64,000 bases of DNA, taken from the NCBI RefSeq assembly GCF_030272615.1, contig NC_081410.1, forward strand, positions 127,581,140 through 127,645,139, in the 5' to 3' direction. Made by a program: the position numbers and the translations under genes. The number at the start of each line of letters is the position of its first letter. Positions within the stretch are counted from its first letter, which is position 1. The DNA comes from Cryptomeria japonica. Lineage: Eukaryota > Streptophyta > Pinopsida > Cupressales > Cupressaceae. Shown in pieces: positions 34,801 to 48,444 of this stretch. Under the pieces are notes generated by a model. That model saw nothing but the letters and a program-made list of their open reading frames with translations. It was not told the DNA's origin and did not search any database.

Positions 34801-34911
34801 AATTGTTGTACAGATTCATCATGTGAGAGCTTCCCAATTCCACAATGGGACAATGTGTGTAAACCCTAATGTCTAAATTTGTGCAGAACTCCATGTGGAA
34901 CTAATGAAAAC
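31858..34911 (-). pseudogene. Copia-3 ORF2: unknown coiled-coil protein in the env-like position, decayed
   Basis: The minus-strand coding trace starts at about 41430 (MAAFSVATPLVD), is cut by Gypsy-2, and resumes at 34911. A 93-codon block (34417-34698) contains FMWLKKPHKITKIVIQAVIG. Then come Lys/Glu-rich blocks (33365-34027) and a 299-codon open block (31858-32757). This last block is mostly charged helix and probably coiled coil (KFNTKRLRTLKKMFANDR, then SLNHDKERIIGRVGELR). Sireviruses of the SIRE group may carry an envelope-like ORF with coiled coils between pol and the 3' LTR. Position and helix content fit that, but I see no signal peptide or clear membrane span, and homology is untested. 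Confidence 0.6.
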
Positions 34912-35110
34912 TGAAGCAGTCACCGGTGAGGAGGGATCTCAAGGAGACCAATCCAGACCGGTCAGGAAGAGTAAACACAACGAAAGCACATAGATATGAT
35001 GGAGGCAATGCAGAACAGAGTTTTACTACATGGAATTTGGTTACATCCAACCGGTAACAACGGGTTACAACATACCGACACACAGGCCTAGTAGAATAGG
35101 TCACAACTGA

Positions 35111-35420
<310 letters not shown>

Positions 35421-35915
35421 AAAGGATCCGATCGGCCCAAAAGGGATCAAAACCCGAAGAACAAAACCTAACGTGCAAAATGAACAAGGTCGGCCTCCGC
35501 CAAGAGATTCCTCCAGAAAATCCAAAGGAAGAAACGTAGAAGGTTAGCCACACACCAAGAAACATTGAGATCAATGCTCAAGGCTCCGCAAGCTTCGGAA
35601 AGGGTTTCGATAGATCGCCAGAATAGGTCTCAGGCAACCGGTAACAAGAAATTGTCATGGAAACTGGTGGTGATATCTTGCCAGAAAGTGATCCAAATGA
35701 GATGCAGTTTGAAAGCAAGAAAGATGATCAAGTCTTCAAGTATAATCCAACGCCACAAGATCTGGTGAGCCAAAACTGGGATACACAGAAAGGAAAACTG
35801 AAACTATAAACAGAAAACAAAACAGAAAGGAAAATGTTTCTGGTTGATGCAAGATTGTAGTGAACTGGGGATGCTCCTGCATCAGACATCTGGTGTTAAT
35901 GACAAAGTGAGCCTC

Positions 35916-38900
35916 TCACTTTGCTAGGGTCAGAGGGAAACCAAGGTGGTCTACCTCTGCCTGAGAAATCCAAGATGAATCTTCAACTGGTCTGCTCTAC
36001 CACTTCACAAGATATTCTTTGTACTGACTATTCCAGGTACTATGCCCAATCCTACTATCCAAAATCTCTTCAATCTGATCTGGTTCCTTCCAGGGCAATT
36101 GTTTCTCAAGGTCTGCAACATTGTCCTCATTGAATTCTGGTTCATGGTATTCATGAAGATCTGCAATGTTGAATATAGGTGAAATACTTAGACTATTTGG
36201 TAGCTCCACTTCACATGCATTTCCAAAATTGAACTTTCTCAAAATCTCTTACAGGGTCCAAACTTCTTCATTTGCAACTTATTATAAGTTCAAGCTGGGA
36301 ATCTCTCTTTTCTCAAGTATACCATCACTTCACCACCAACTTCAAATTCCTTATGTCTCCTCTTCTCATATGCCTTCTCCTTATATTTGTTGTTCATGTC
36401 TTCCAAATGTTGTTTAACCTGAATATGCAATGCTACCATGTCATCTACAAAATCTTCTGCTTCTGAACTCTTTCGATCTTCACTGTTAATGTCTCTCAAT
36501 TTTGCTATTCCTCTAGGATGCACTCCACTAACAATCTCAAAAGGTGTTTTTCTGGTACTTCTATTCATTGAATTGTTATAGGCAAACTCTTCATGTGCAA
36601 GGATCAAATCCCAACTTCCAATTTTATCTCCCACTAAACATCTCAACAAGTTTCTCAAACTCCAATTAACTACTTATGTTTGTCCATTGGTCTGTGGATG
36701 GAAAGTAGAACTGAACTTCAAATCTGTCTTCATCTTCTTCCAAAGTGTTCTCCAAAAATAGCCAACAAACTTAGTGTCTCTGTCTGAAACTATGCTCTTC
36801 TTAGGTAATCCATGCAATCTCACCACTTCCTTGAAAAATAGGTCTGCTACATGCAATGCATCTGATGTCTTCTTACAAGGTATGAAATGAGCCATCTTTG
36901 AAAATCTATCCAATACCACAAATATAGAATCATTCCCTCTCGGTGTCTTAGGCAATCCAAGTACAAAATACATACTTATATCCTCCCAAGGTCTTACCTG
37001 TACTGCCAAAGGTTTATACAATCCCACATTTTTACTACCTTTTGAAAATTGACAAACTCTACAACTTTGCACATGTCTCTTAACATCCTTATGAATTTGG
37101 GGCTAAAAGTACTGCTCACTCACCAATGCAACTGTTTTGTAAATGCCAAAATGTCCAGCTAAACCTCCACTATGTTTCTCTTTGTTTAGGTTCTCTCTCA
37201 TGGAACTCTTAGGTATGCACAACTGAACTCCCTTGAATAACATCCCATCCTGAATGAAATAATCCAACCATTTGCTCCTATCAACCATAACAAGTTCTCT
37301 ACATGCATTTCAAGGTTCTACAAAATCCAAGTCTTCATCATACAAGGTCTTCAAATCTTCAAAACCTAATACTGTCACTCTCATTTCTGTCAATAAATTC
37401 CGTCTCCTACTCAATGCATCAGCAACTATGTTAGATTTCCCACTTCTATGCTTCAACACAAAGATGTAACTCTGCAAGAATTCTACCCATCTCACATGTC
37501 TCTAATTCAACTTATTCTAACTGTTCAAATACTACAAAGCTTGATGATCTGTATACAACACAGACTCCTTAGGCAACAAGTAATGTCTCCATTTCTTCAA
37601 GGCTTGAACTATGGCATAAAATTCATGATCATACATTGAATATCTCTTCTGGGCATCATTCAATTTCTCACTGAAATATGCTACTACTCTCCCTTCTTGA
37701 CTCAAAACTGCTCCTATTGTTGTTCCACTTGCATCACAATCCACTTGAAATACCATATTGAAATCTGGTAAATCCAACATAGGCTGCTCAGTCACTTTCT
37801 GCTTCAACAATTCAAAACTTTTATTTGCTCTGGTGGTCCACTTGAATTCCTTTTGATCCCCTCTCACGGTCTTAGTCATAGGGTTACAAACTGAACTGAA
37901 ATTACTTCCGGTAAAAACTAGCCAATCCATGAAATGATCTTACCTCTCCAATGCTTTCTGGTGTAGGCCACTCAACATGGCTTTCACTTTCTCAGGGTCC
38001 ATCTTCAAATCATTCTCAGATATCACAAAGTCCAAATAGACTAACTCGTCCTTAATGAAAGTACACTTCTTGATATTGATCAGCAACTTTTCTTCTCTCA
38101 ACCTCTGCAAAACTTGTCTTAACTGCAACAAATGCTCCTCTTTTGTCTTACTATAAATTAGAATGTCATCCAAATACAAAATAACAAACTTACCCAAGAA
38201 TTTCTTTAATACCTCATTCATCAACCTCATGAAAGTGCTTGGTGTATTAGTCAATCCAAAAGGCATCACCAACCATTCATTTGTCTTAAATGTTGTCTTC
38301 CACTCATCACCTTATGTGATCCTAATCTGATGATATCCACTCTTAAAATCTCTTTTTGTAAAGTATTTTGCTTCACTAAAACAGTCCATTATGTAATCCA
38401 TCCTAGGCAAAGGAAACCATTATTTCACTGTGATCTTGTTTATTTCTCTTGAATCGGTACACATCCTCCATTCTCCATTCTTCTTAGGTGCTAAAATTGT
38501 TGGTACTGCACAAGGGCTCAAACTCTCCCTGATCAATCCTTTTTTCAACAGCTCATGCACTTGTCTATTCAGTTCTTCATTCTTTGTCGGTGTCAACCGA
38601 TGTGCAGCTTTGTTAGGCAAACTAGCTCTGGGAACTAAGTCCATGCAATGACTAATACTTCTAACAAGTGGCAATCCATCAAATACATTATCTGAAATGA
38701 TGTCCTCATATCTGTCAATAAATCTCTTATCTCTGTCGGGTGTTCTCCTTCCGGTTCTGGTCTCTCTATCTTCTTAGGAATTAAGGAAAAACACACATTC
38801 TCATGTCCCAGTCCATCAATGAATTTCCTTCCATCTACTAAACAGATTCTGGTATTTGTACAAACTTCACTCTTCAAAGGTTCCTCCAAAGGCAACAAGG

Positions 38901-40408
38901 TTTACTTCATCCCATTGGCGACAATAGTGTATGTATTCTTCCTCCCATCATGTATTGCCTCTCTATCAAACTACCAAGGTCTTCCCAATAAAAGATGACA
39001 AATATCCATAGGTATAATATCACACAAAACTTCATCATGATAATTCCCAATTTTCAATTTTACCAAACATTGTTCATTTACTAACATTATGTTCATCCTG
39101 AATCCATGCTATCTGATAAGGCTTAGGGTGTTTCAATCTCTCCAATTTTAACTTATTCACCATCTCCTCTGAAACAATGTTATCTGAGCTGCCACTATCA
39201 ATAACAACTTTACAACACTTATTGAATACCTTACATCTGGTCTTGAATAGGTTCTTCCTCTGCAAGGGTTCTTCATCTCCTCCGGTATGACACAAAGCTC
39301 TCCTCATCATCAACAGTTCTCCATCTTGTGGTTTATTGTCTGATTCGGTGGGGTTTTCTTCCACCATTGCTGCTCTTTCGGTAGCCTCTGTCTTCTTACA
39401 TTCAAATGCACGGTGTCCTTCTCCTCCACACTTAAATCAAGTTCCTCTAAATGTCCTCTTGTCTTGTCTTCCAAAGTTCTCATTCTGGTAACCATCTGGT
39501 TCTCTCCTCCAGTAGAAATTTATATCATCCTTTTGGTATGAATTACCTTCTTTGCTAACTTCCTTGTCCTTGTTCTGATTTGTACCAGTTCCTCTTCCTC
39601 CTTGAAATCTTCCTCCGGTAAACCTTCCACCTCTACCTCTTTGTCTCTTCTCATGTCTTTTGTTCAATTTCTCTTCAGCCTTTAGTGCATACTGGTAAGC
39701 CTCTTCAACACTCTCCAATTTGATCATATTGAGTTCATCTTGTATAGACATTCGCAATCCATTCAAATATCTTGCAATTTGTTCAACTTCATCATCAACA
39801 TGTTTGAATCTGATGTTCAATTTGTAAAATGCTTCGTTGTACTCCTTCACACTAGATTCCTTCTGTCTCAGGTTTTCCAATTTCTAGAACAAATCCACTT
39901 GATAATTCGTCGGGACAAACTTTGATTTTAACTTAGCAATCATTTGATCCCATGTCTTAATCTTTTCTTTACCTCTTCTTTGTCTATCAACTTGCAAATG
40001 CTCCCACCAAAGAGATGCATGACCTTTCAACCGAGTACAGGCATATTTCACCTTCCTCTCTTCTGTAGTGTTTTCAAAATCAAAATACTTCTCCATCTCC
40101 GAGATCCAGTCCATCAATTCATCTTAATCTAACTTACCATCATATTTTGGTGGGGTAAAATGAGGTTTAGTGTTCTCCCTACTCAAAACCCTTAAAAACC
40201 TTTCTTAATCCAGATCAACTGTCAATAGGTTTACTTGTTTTGTTGGGGCTTGTTCTCTTTCATCTTCACTTATATCTTCAATATGTCGGCCTCTTCTCTA
40301 GGTTGTCTCCACAGCTTCTAACCGTGCTTCTATTCCTCGCAACATCTCCATCACAGCAGGGTCTGCATTCCCACATGCTCCACCATTCCTAGTTCCTCTT
40401 TGCGCCAT
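35916..40408 (-). pseudogene. Gypsy-2 gag-pol (gag, protease, RT, RNase H, integrase, chromodomain), inactivated
   Basis: The start ATG at 40408 follows the PBS by about 95 bp. Gag shows MDWISEMEKYFDFEN and HASLWWEHL, an Arg/Gly-rich stretch, and a zinc knuckle CGGEGHRAFEC (about 39420). Protease VVIDSGSSDNIVSEEMV keeps the DSG site (about 39190). RT shows [31 protein letters not shown] and [12 protein letters not shown]. RNase H shows FQVDCDASGTTIGAVLSQ and YDHEFYAIVQAL. Integrase has HSGGLAGHFGIYKT, SCRVCQ, a core segment [25 protein letters not shown] and FHPQTNGQT. The chromodomain (QIEEILDSRIG, then QYKEYLVKW) is near 36000-36080, with TGA at 35916-35918. Scattered stops, several in early gag, and frame shifts make it non-functional. 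Chromodomains in this clade are thought to guide integration to heterochromatin. Confidence 0.95.
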
Positions 40409-40502
40409 CGATTCACACTAGTCCTTTGCAATTGCAGGTCCGGTACGCAATTCACCACCCTACAACAAAATTCACGATATGCAACCTCTAGAATGAAACT
40501 TT

Positions 40503-40514
40503 GCTCTGATACCA
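40503..40514 (-). promoter_or_regulatory. primer-binding site (tRNA-iMet) of Gypsy-2
   Basis: TGGTATCAGAGC on the minus strand, two bases after the 5' LTR end. Confidence 0.92.
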
Positions 40515-40516
40515 CT

Positions 40517-41310
40517 TGAAGTAGTCAACGGTGAGGAGGGATCTCAAGGAGATCAGTCCAAACCAGTCAGCAAGAGTAAACACAACGGAAGCACACAGAT
40601 ATGATGGAGGCAATGCAGAACTAATAGTTTTATTGCATGAAATTTGGTTACATCCAATCGGTAACAATCGGGTTACAACATACCGACACACAGGCCTAGT
40701 AGAATAGGTCACAATCGGAACCTTGAATCGAAAGATCTATCTTCTAGGCACAGTCTATCTATCTAATATTCTGATTGATTCTAATTGATTACATTCTAAA
40801 GTATGATTATAAATATATATATTGATCCAAAGGATCCAGTCGGCCCAAAAGGGATCAAAGCCCGAAGAACAAGACCTAACGTGCAAAATGAACAAGGTCG
40901 GCCTCCACCAAGAGATTCCTCCGGAAAATCCAAAGGAAGAAACATAGAAGGTCGGCCACACGCCAAAAAATATTGAGATCAACGCTCAAGGCTCTGCAAG
41001 CTTCGGAATGGGTTCTGGTAGATCACCAGAATAGGTCTCAGGCAACCGGTAAAAAAGGAACAACCGGTAACAAGAAACTGTCATAGAAACCGATGGCAAT
41101 ATCTTGTCGGAAAGTGACCCAAATGATATGCAGTTTGAAAGCAAGAAATATGATCAAGTCTTCAAGTAGAATCCAGCTCCACAAGATCCGGTGAGCCAAA
41201 ACCAGAATACACAAAAAGGAAAACTGAAACTATAAACAGAAAACAAAACAGAAAGGAAAATGTTATTGGTTGATGCACGATTGTTGTGAACTGGGGATTC
41301 TCCTGCATCA
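40517..41310 (-). repeat. Gypsy-2 5' LTR
   Basis: 794 bp. On the minus strand TGATGCAGGAGAATCCCC to ACTACTTCA. Confidence 0.92.
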
Positions 41311-41430
41311 AAACGCTCTCTTTGGATCATCTTCCATGGAGATAAATGGATGATGTTTGAAATTATGTCATGCACACTCAATGATATCAACAAGAGGGGT
41401 AGCAACACTAAATGCAGCCATTGCAAAAAT

Positions 41431-41946
41431 TTAAGACCTCAAACTTAAAATCTTCAATTGATAAATACCTTGCCAACCAGATTAGGGTTTCTTTGCCAAA
41501 TCGCCTAAGAGATCTTTTCACGCTTCGAACGCTAATAATTCTGCTTTCAGAGCTATCCAAACTTATTCTCTTCAAACGCTAAGTGAGAAATGAAGTGGTA
41601 GAATCGCTTTTTATCCTCCGCATACCTAACTTTTAGGCATAATAAATGCACTTTGCCCTAATACTTCCAGATACCCTACATTTCACAAAAAATCTTCTGC
41701 AGATCTTCAAATCTGCTCAAACTCTTTCGGAAATCCATCAAAAACATATGTGATCATCACATTCACCTCTGCAACCTGTTGGAATCAGGGGCGGATCTCA
41801 AACGGGGGGTTTGAAAGATTTTCATGATAGCTTCCCCCAAGGCCGGACGCCTTAGTTTAGTTACCGGATGAGGTTCTAGCACCGAAATCAGGTGTAGATC
41901 CATTTGTAGCTTCATAATCACTCTTCTTAACCCAAGTCTTCTTCAT
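41431..41946. other. Copia-3 spacer between ORF1 and ORF2
   Basis: About 500 bp with no open frame I can support. It includes a G-rich tract (about 41800-41812). Confidence 0.4.
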
Positions 41947-43003
41947 CTAATCTCTGATCTCTTCAACTTTTTCTTTTCCCTTCTCATATGGCTTTGCATT
42001 CTTGTTCTTGTCTTTTGGACCACTCCTATTCACATTTTTGCTTCTGCAATACTTAGCAATGTGACTAGATTTGTTGCAAGCATAGCAAACAACATTTCCT
42101 TGTCTAGGCTTGAAATTCACCTGATTTCCCCTTGATCTGCATTGATTAGCAATATGTCCAAACCTACCACATGCATAACATCTAACACTTCTCCTATTTT
42201 GAAACTTATTCATCATACTTCTACATTCATTTGAATTGTGACCGTACTTTTTGCATTTAAAACATTGCCCGGTAAAAGATGGACAATTATTGATCATCAT
42301 ATTTCTACATTGACTAGTCATATGACCAAATTTATTGTAAACAAAACAGTTACCATTGAATTTATGAGAGTTAGGTTGTCTTACCGGAGGCCTTCTTGAA
42401 TTGTTCTTTTGTTGGGATGACTTAGAGCTTTCACCTTTCTCAAATCCAAGAACTTGAGTATCATTTGGATTCTTCTGGCTTGCAATCATTTCATCAAGTT
42501 TGGCTAAGCGGATCCAAAACTTTTCCTTATATTCATTTGCAACATCAAGATCATACCTAAGAAGAATGATCTGTCTTTCAAAATCTTCCTCACGTTGTCT
42601 AGAATCTTGCAGGTCAAACTTCAGTTGTCCATTCTCATTATCAATTCTGCAACATTCATCAGATTTGTCTTTCAAGGACTGAGAAAGCCTCTTATTTTTC
42701 TTCCTTTCTTCAATCTCCTTTGTCAATCTCATCACAATGGCATCCATCTCATTTTTCTAGACAGCAAGTCTCTCACACTCTTTTGTCTTCTCCTTCAAGG
42801 CTTGATCATCAATACTTTGACATTCTTTCTCTTTCAGCTTATCAACAATTTCCTTTCTTTTCTCCCTTGACTTGTTCAACTGATCTTTCAATTAAGTTCT
42901 CAGCATCCTTAAGGTTTTCTTTAACTTGTCGGGACCTCAGCTTGGGCTTCATCAAGATCCTCAAGTGCTAAAACAAGGTGATGTTTCAAACTACTGGAAT
43001 CCA
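41947..43003 (-). pseudogene. Copia-3 ORF1: Sirevirus-type Gag C-terminal half with four zinc knuckles
   Basis: Starts near 43003 (MDSSSLKHHLVLALEDLDEA), about 55 bp after the PBS, with early stops. It is then open for 266 codons from 42747. The first third is charged coiled coil. It continues into KLDEMIASQKNPND and VLGFEKGESS, a Sirevirus Gag signature. Four CCHC knuckles follow: CFVYNKFGHMTSQC (second Cys changed to Tyr), CFKCKKYGHNSNEC, CYACGRFGHIANQC and CYACNKSSHIAKYC (Gly changed to Ser). The C-terminus is Lys-rich. Zinc knuckles bind retroelement RNA during packaging. The N-terminal capsid half of a normal Gag is not seen, so this is a shortened or rearranged Gag. Confidence 0.82.
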
Positions 43004-43058
43004 TTGACTCACCTTCCTCGATCCTCCTCAAGTTGTTAGGCTTCTTCTGAGGAACTAG

Positions 43059-43070
43059 GCTCTAATACCA
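43059..43070 (-). promoter_or_regulatory. primer-binding site of Copia-3
   Basis: TGGTATTAGAGC on the minus strand, two bases after the LTR. It differs by one C/T change from the usual initiator-tRNA-Met site. Confidence 0.85.
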
Positions 43071-43072
43071 AT

Positions 43073-44188
43073 TGTCGGAGTCAAGGAACACTGAGAGGGA
43101 AGGGGGGGGGGGTGTGAAAATCAGTGTTCTACAATTTTTAACATTCTTACTCTGTCTTTTAAACCACTTAATGCAAATGAATAAAAGCAGAGTGCAGAAA
43201 CACAAAGAAAATAACCATAACACCAATATTTTTACGTGGAAACACGATTAAGGGAAAAACCACGGTGGGATTGAAACCCACAATATTAATATGCCTTGTT
43301 AGAAGTATAATAATATTACATGAGGGGAATGCACATGCATACAGAGACACTACCTAGAGCTCACTGCTCAAATTACAATAAGGGCTACAACCTCGAAAGG
43401 CTCACTGCCTTACAAATGATTACAAATAATGATCGAAATGTCTAAACATGATAAACAACATCTACAAATGCCAAAAACAGTTCTGGTTAAGCACAAAATA
43501 CTATGTTCTGCAACACTGCTCTATTCTGCTATTCTGCTAAATTCCAAAGCACAAATCCTTTGGTAGCACACGTGAAACTGCGCACAATCACTCATACACA
43601 CTTTCCACACAACCACAGATATCAAAAATGATTAAGTCAATCAGTCTTATATATCCACAACATCAATTTAGGTCTTTTACATGTTGGCCTAAAACGCATA
43701 ACATGCAAGTGAAACGTGTTACCCAAGGCTCAATCCAATCCAAAACAATCATGCGGACCAAAACAAATTGTCCACGCGCTTCCCATATGTCATCTTATCA
43801 TCCTCGAACACACAAACAATCACCAGAATTACTCTGCACAATCCGCACAATGAATTTCCACATGTTATTGCAGATGAACACTATTCTAACCAAAAACCTG
43901 TATACTGGATCCTCCAACTTATTCAAGAATCATCATCAGAGGCCATAAACCTGGAATAAGGCATATTACACATCCGCAATGCTTCTCCGAGATCCGCAAC
44001 ATAAAATACTCAACACAACTAAACCGCCAACCAATTACTGTACACTGCCGGATGTACTTGTTTTATCTCACCGGACCTCATTGGTCTCTCTTCCAGTATG
44101 AATGAATCATGAACTGCGGATTGAATATTTGACTCCAGTTGCCATCAATGGCAACATCTAAACAACAATGCAGTGTCTCTTGCCAAGA
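43073..44188 (-). repeat. Copia-3 5' LTR
   Basis: 1116 bp, starting TGTCGGAGTC on the plus strand with a G-run near 43104. Its right end is GCCAAGA instead of GCCAACA, so the terminal dinucleotide is mutated. The TTGTC duplication fixes the boundary. Confidence 0.88.
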
Positions 44189-44599
44189 TTGTCTTTGTTC
44201 AATCAATCCAAGTCAAGGATTGGGTATGTTTGATGCTTCATCACTTGATAATTGCTCCTACTTCCTTGTGTGTTCTTCACTTCCAAGTTTTGGCCTTGAA
44301 TTTAACTTGCTTAACATCTTGAACATCATCTAATGATTAACTTTGATCTTAGTTCATCATTCAATCTCTTGAGATTTGCTATCTTATGAGAGCTACTATG
44401 GCACATGTCAACCTAAAGAGAGATTAGACTAATACCAAACTACCTAAGACCTAAAATTATCAGCAAAAAGGGGGTCCCCATTCGCAAGGGGGTGATGTGT
44501 GAAATGGTAACAACATTCGTCTTGAGAGTTGTTTTCTTGCATTGGTCCTTGCAACATTAGTACCTCTTCTACTTTAGGTTTCTATGTCACCATGTTTGA

Positions 44600-44990
44600 T
44601 TCTAAGAATAATATCTCATTGTTTTCTCCATACTCGTTTATCATTAGCTTCAACCTTTTGATGGCAACAACATGTGTGAGAAATCAATCGCTACATATCC
44701 ATTCAATCTTTTGGACCAATATCTACTCAAAACATACCATATCTGAATGGGATGTGCAGTACTAAAATGTTGATAAAGTTTTGGATTCTCGAATCAGCAA
44801 CCAATTGCATGTGTATGTTGTTTAGTTATGCTATCACTAGGACTTTTGTTTTATCTAGCTGAGTGACCTTTTTATTTGTAAGAGTTTGAGTTAGAGCTAA
44901 TCTTTGGCATACGGTGATAGGCGTCACATTACTATGCACCTGAGTCCATCAAGCAATTGTGTAACAGCTTCCCAAAGATTCTAACAAATA
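44600..44990 (-). pseudogene. Element A protease remnant (gypsy type)
   Basis: The minus strand reads CLMDSGA near 44930-44947 followed by stops, and later YVAIDFSHMLLP (about 44660-44695). These are the start and end of a gypsy-type aspartic protease (DSGA; GYVAIDGSHMLLP is typical). It follows gag directly. Beyond it no RT is found. Shared Element A/B sequence with GGGGACCCCC (about 44470) comes next. Confidence 0.72.
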
Positions 44991-45981
44991 AAAGGAATGG
45001 GGGAGGTTCATCCCTTCCTTGATAGAAGACAACCGGTTTTTTTCTTTTGGGAGCTTGAACTCTCTTCACAATTTGTTGTTAATGGTGACCCACTTTCAAC
45101 ATCTTTTGAGCTTTCACCTTTTGCTATATTCTTAGTTTTGACAACCTCTTCATTTTTCATAGCCTTTTTGTTCTTTATTGCCTTTTCAATTTTCACTTCG
45201 CCGTCACCTTTCTTTGTATTCCCAATCGCAATGGGCGACTTTGAATTTTTGAGACATTTTTTGGCTACTTTACTTTTTACTGCATCAACACCTTCAAGTG
45301 TACTTGTATCCTTGGTTATATTCCCCTCCTTGGGTAGGTTGGGTGAATTATGAGCCATGTATACAGTATTTGGTGGTTGCCAAGCAACGTCAAGTTCATC
45401 TTGAGGAACAAATGATACATCTTGGACCACATTAGTGTTTTGAGCTATATTGGATTGACGAGCGTTTGTTGGATTTCTAGGAAGGTTAGGAGCATTCTGA
45501 ATGGTAGTCTTTGCAACAATGGTGTCATCTAGACTTCCCAATAATGTCTTTCTAATTTTAGGCACTCCCATTAATTCCATCAAGGACAGGCTTACTTTCA
45601 CTTTCTTGAATTCTTTGAGCACATACAAGCTTAATTTTTTCACCTCACGCTGGGGAGGTATAGAATTGTTCTTTTCTCGAATTTGAGTAGTAGCGATTTT
45701 TTCTTGGCTCTAAGGTGGCATAGTATTTCTTGCTTGAATATGGGGAGAAGCAATATCCCACTTGTATTTTGGTGCAACCTTTGGATAGCCCAGGATGTTG
45801 CTTACATTTGGATTTGGCAGTGTCAAGAAGTTATATGGAGGAATCAATGTAGTTAATAGATTTTGCACTTGGTGATTCCTCTAATAGACTTTAGGTAGAT
45901 AGTTTCCTAATGATTATTGGAATGCTTGAACTTCCCTTATACCTTCCACTAGAACACTATCGCCAAGTGAAGGAAACGCAT

Positions 45982-47329
45982 TGTTGGATATTGCTACTGC
46001 TAGGATATGTTGTTGTCATTGATGTCAACATATTCCAGTATTTTGGTGTTGCAAAGAGTTGTTTGGTGATCCAGTGTTTGAAGTGAGTTGATATGGTTGG
46101 TTTATTTGTTTTCTATGTTGAATCAACTAGAGATACTTCATTCTTTATTGATTCCATGATGCTTTGTGATGATTTGATCAAGTTGAGGATTCTGGTATGG
46201 AGATTAGTTTTCAGTGTTCAGTGTTGCAGTGTTCTGGTGTTTGATCCATTGTGCTCCGGTATGATCATATCTTGTGTTGTGGATTTGGGAGAATGTTTGG
46301 AATGTTCGTATGTATCTTCAATTCGGGTGTTTCATGATTTGATGCTCCGCAAGCTATCTTTCTTGTCTGAGTTGTTGTTGTTAAGTGTTCTTGAGTCTTA
46401 GTGTGTTGATCGATGAAGATTTGATTAAGTGGTGTTGGTGCAGTTATTGTGGAGGGTTCTAACATGCTTGTTGGTGTTTCCTAATCGTGTCTTATTTGTT
46501 TTGATGGTCCGCATTGATCATTGTGCGTGTTCTTGATGATCTTATGGGTTTGGTGATATTCTTTGTGTTATGAGGTATTTTTGATGGTGTAACGTGTTGC
46601 AGTTGATCTTGGCGAGATTTCTGGTGGTGGTGCAGGTTTGAGGAGTTGATTTGGGTCCATGTTATGTTGTTTAAAACATCGTATTGGTCCGGTAATTGAA
46701 TTATGTATCATGTGATGTAATTTTGTAATTAGGTGTTGAGGGTTTGGTTGACCTTGTAGTCAAAGTTGATGATTTGTATAAATGAGTGTAATATTCATGT
46801 AATTGGTGTGTCGGTGTTGAGTCTGCATTATCAAAGACTGGTGTATGTGCAAACAAGTGAATTCATCTTTTGGTGTGGTGTATTGAGGTGAGAGTGTTGC
46901 AGGGCAAACATATGAGCTTAACCAAAAGTGTCATCCGGCATCAGCAGATGCTATTTTTGCAATTCATCTTTGTCAGATTGTAGTCCAAATATCTTTGTAA
47001 GGTAGTGAACCTTACCTGAGGTTTGTAGCCTTCTGGGTCATTGTAATTTGAGCAGTGAGCCCTAGGCAGTGCGCTTGAATGCATGTGCATTCCCTATTGT
47101 AATATTTACACATACTACTGCAGAGTATCATCTCATTGTGGGTAGGTTCCCATCGTGGTTTTTCCCTTAAACAGATTTTCAACGTCAAAATATTGGTGTT
47201 ATGTGTGTTGTTATTGTTGTTATCTTTCTTTTTGTTGCAGTTGATCTGATTTGAGATTGTGCTTAAATTGTTTAATCTGGTTCACCCCCCCCCCCCCCTC
47301 TCAGTTTTCCTTTCTTGATGTTGCCAACA
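45982..47329 (+). repeat. solo copia-type LTR inserted in Element A gag
   Basis: 1348 bp, TGTTGGATAT to TTGCCAACA, with a C-run at about 47285-47298 placing the LTR end at right. Flanks are CGCAT (45977-45981) and CACAT (47330-47334), a target duplication with one G/A change at a CG. No internal region remains. Confidence 0.82.
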
Positions 47330-48294
47330 CACATAGCGAGGTTCTCCAACTTATCCATTTGCTGATGAAAGCGGAAATTAAGAACCTGGTGGCACCATGG
47401 GGGGGCATTTGTCGATGTTGTGAGAAATCTACCTTTTGATTTGGCATCTCCTCATTATCAATTTCAAGAGGGAATTTGAAGTCTTCAATGATCAAGGCTT
47501 CATCATATCTCACCATGGGGACTATCTCACATCCTGTTGTAAGAGGGTTTTTTGATGCATCATTGTTGCGCACCTCTTGTTGAAATATGCTAGCTACAAC
47601 TTTAAAATCGAGGCATTGTATTTCAGAATGTTGACTTGTAGTGTGCAACCTACACCAATTTGATAAAGTTGCTTCCGCAAGGAAGAACTTATCAGTCGGT
47701 CAATTTTTTTATGTTGGTGGGTTGTCCAAGGGTATTAGGTGCAGTGTTCCATGTCCTCTTATGAAATCCTTGATTATTACCACATAATCCCTAATTGTTT
47801 CCCTAATAGCCTTTGATTGTTTCCTAAAGTTTTGATTATTTCCTTGATGGCCTTGGTAGTTGCCCCCATGGGCATGGTAGTTTCTTTGCATGGTTTGATG
47901 TTGATTGTTTTGATTTCTCAAATGTGTGACCTCAGTAGACAACTTCTTTACTTGCTAAATCAACTCCCTCATCTCCTATTTTTCTTCTTGCACATCTTTG
48001 AAAATGTTGAATTTTGCAAGTACATCGGATGTGTTTGGGAAGCTTGCAAAATTGGAGTTGCCCAATGGAGCACCAGCTAACTAGATGGTTGTATGGTTGG
48101 ATACACTAATAGTGGAACTAGATTCAAGACTAGTGTATGATGAATCAAGGACTAGCTAATGTCATGAATCTGATTTATTATTGTGAGGGATCCCATATGA
48201 AGCAAGGGTCCAACTATGTTTTGACCCAAACCTTTACTTACTTTCATGGCCTTTGAATAGGTTGTGCTCAAATCTGTCGAAGTAGGATGAGATT

Positions 48295-48444
48295 GCACGA
48301 ACAGTGCGATGAGACGAACCAAGGCAGAATAATAAATCTCTCTAGCATCAATAACAAGGTATGAGGTGTGCACGAACAGTGCGATGAGACGAACCAAGGC
48401 GAAATAATAAATATCTCTAGCATCAATAACAAGGTATGAGGTTT
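48295..48444. repeat. 75-bp tandem duplication within gag
   Basis: The block starting gcacgaacagtgcgatgaga at 48295 recurs at 48370 with few differences. The 75-bp unit adds 25 codons in frame. Confidence 0.93.

Noticed and set aside
48295..48444. CRISPR-like direct repeat
   Set aside because: Only two copies, directly adjacent and without spacers, in plant retroelement coding sequence.
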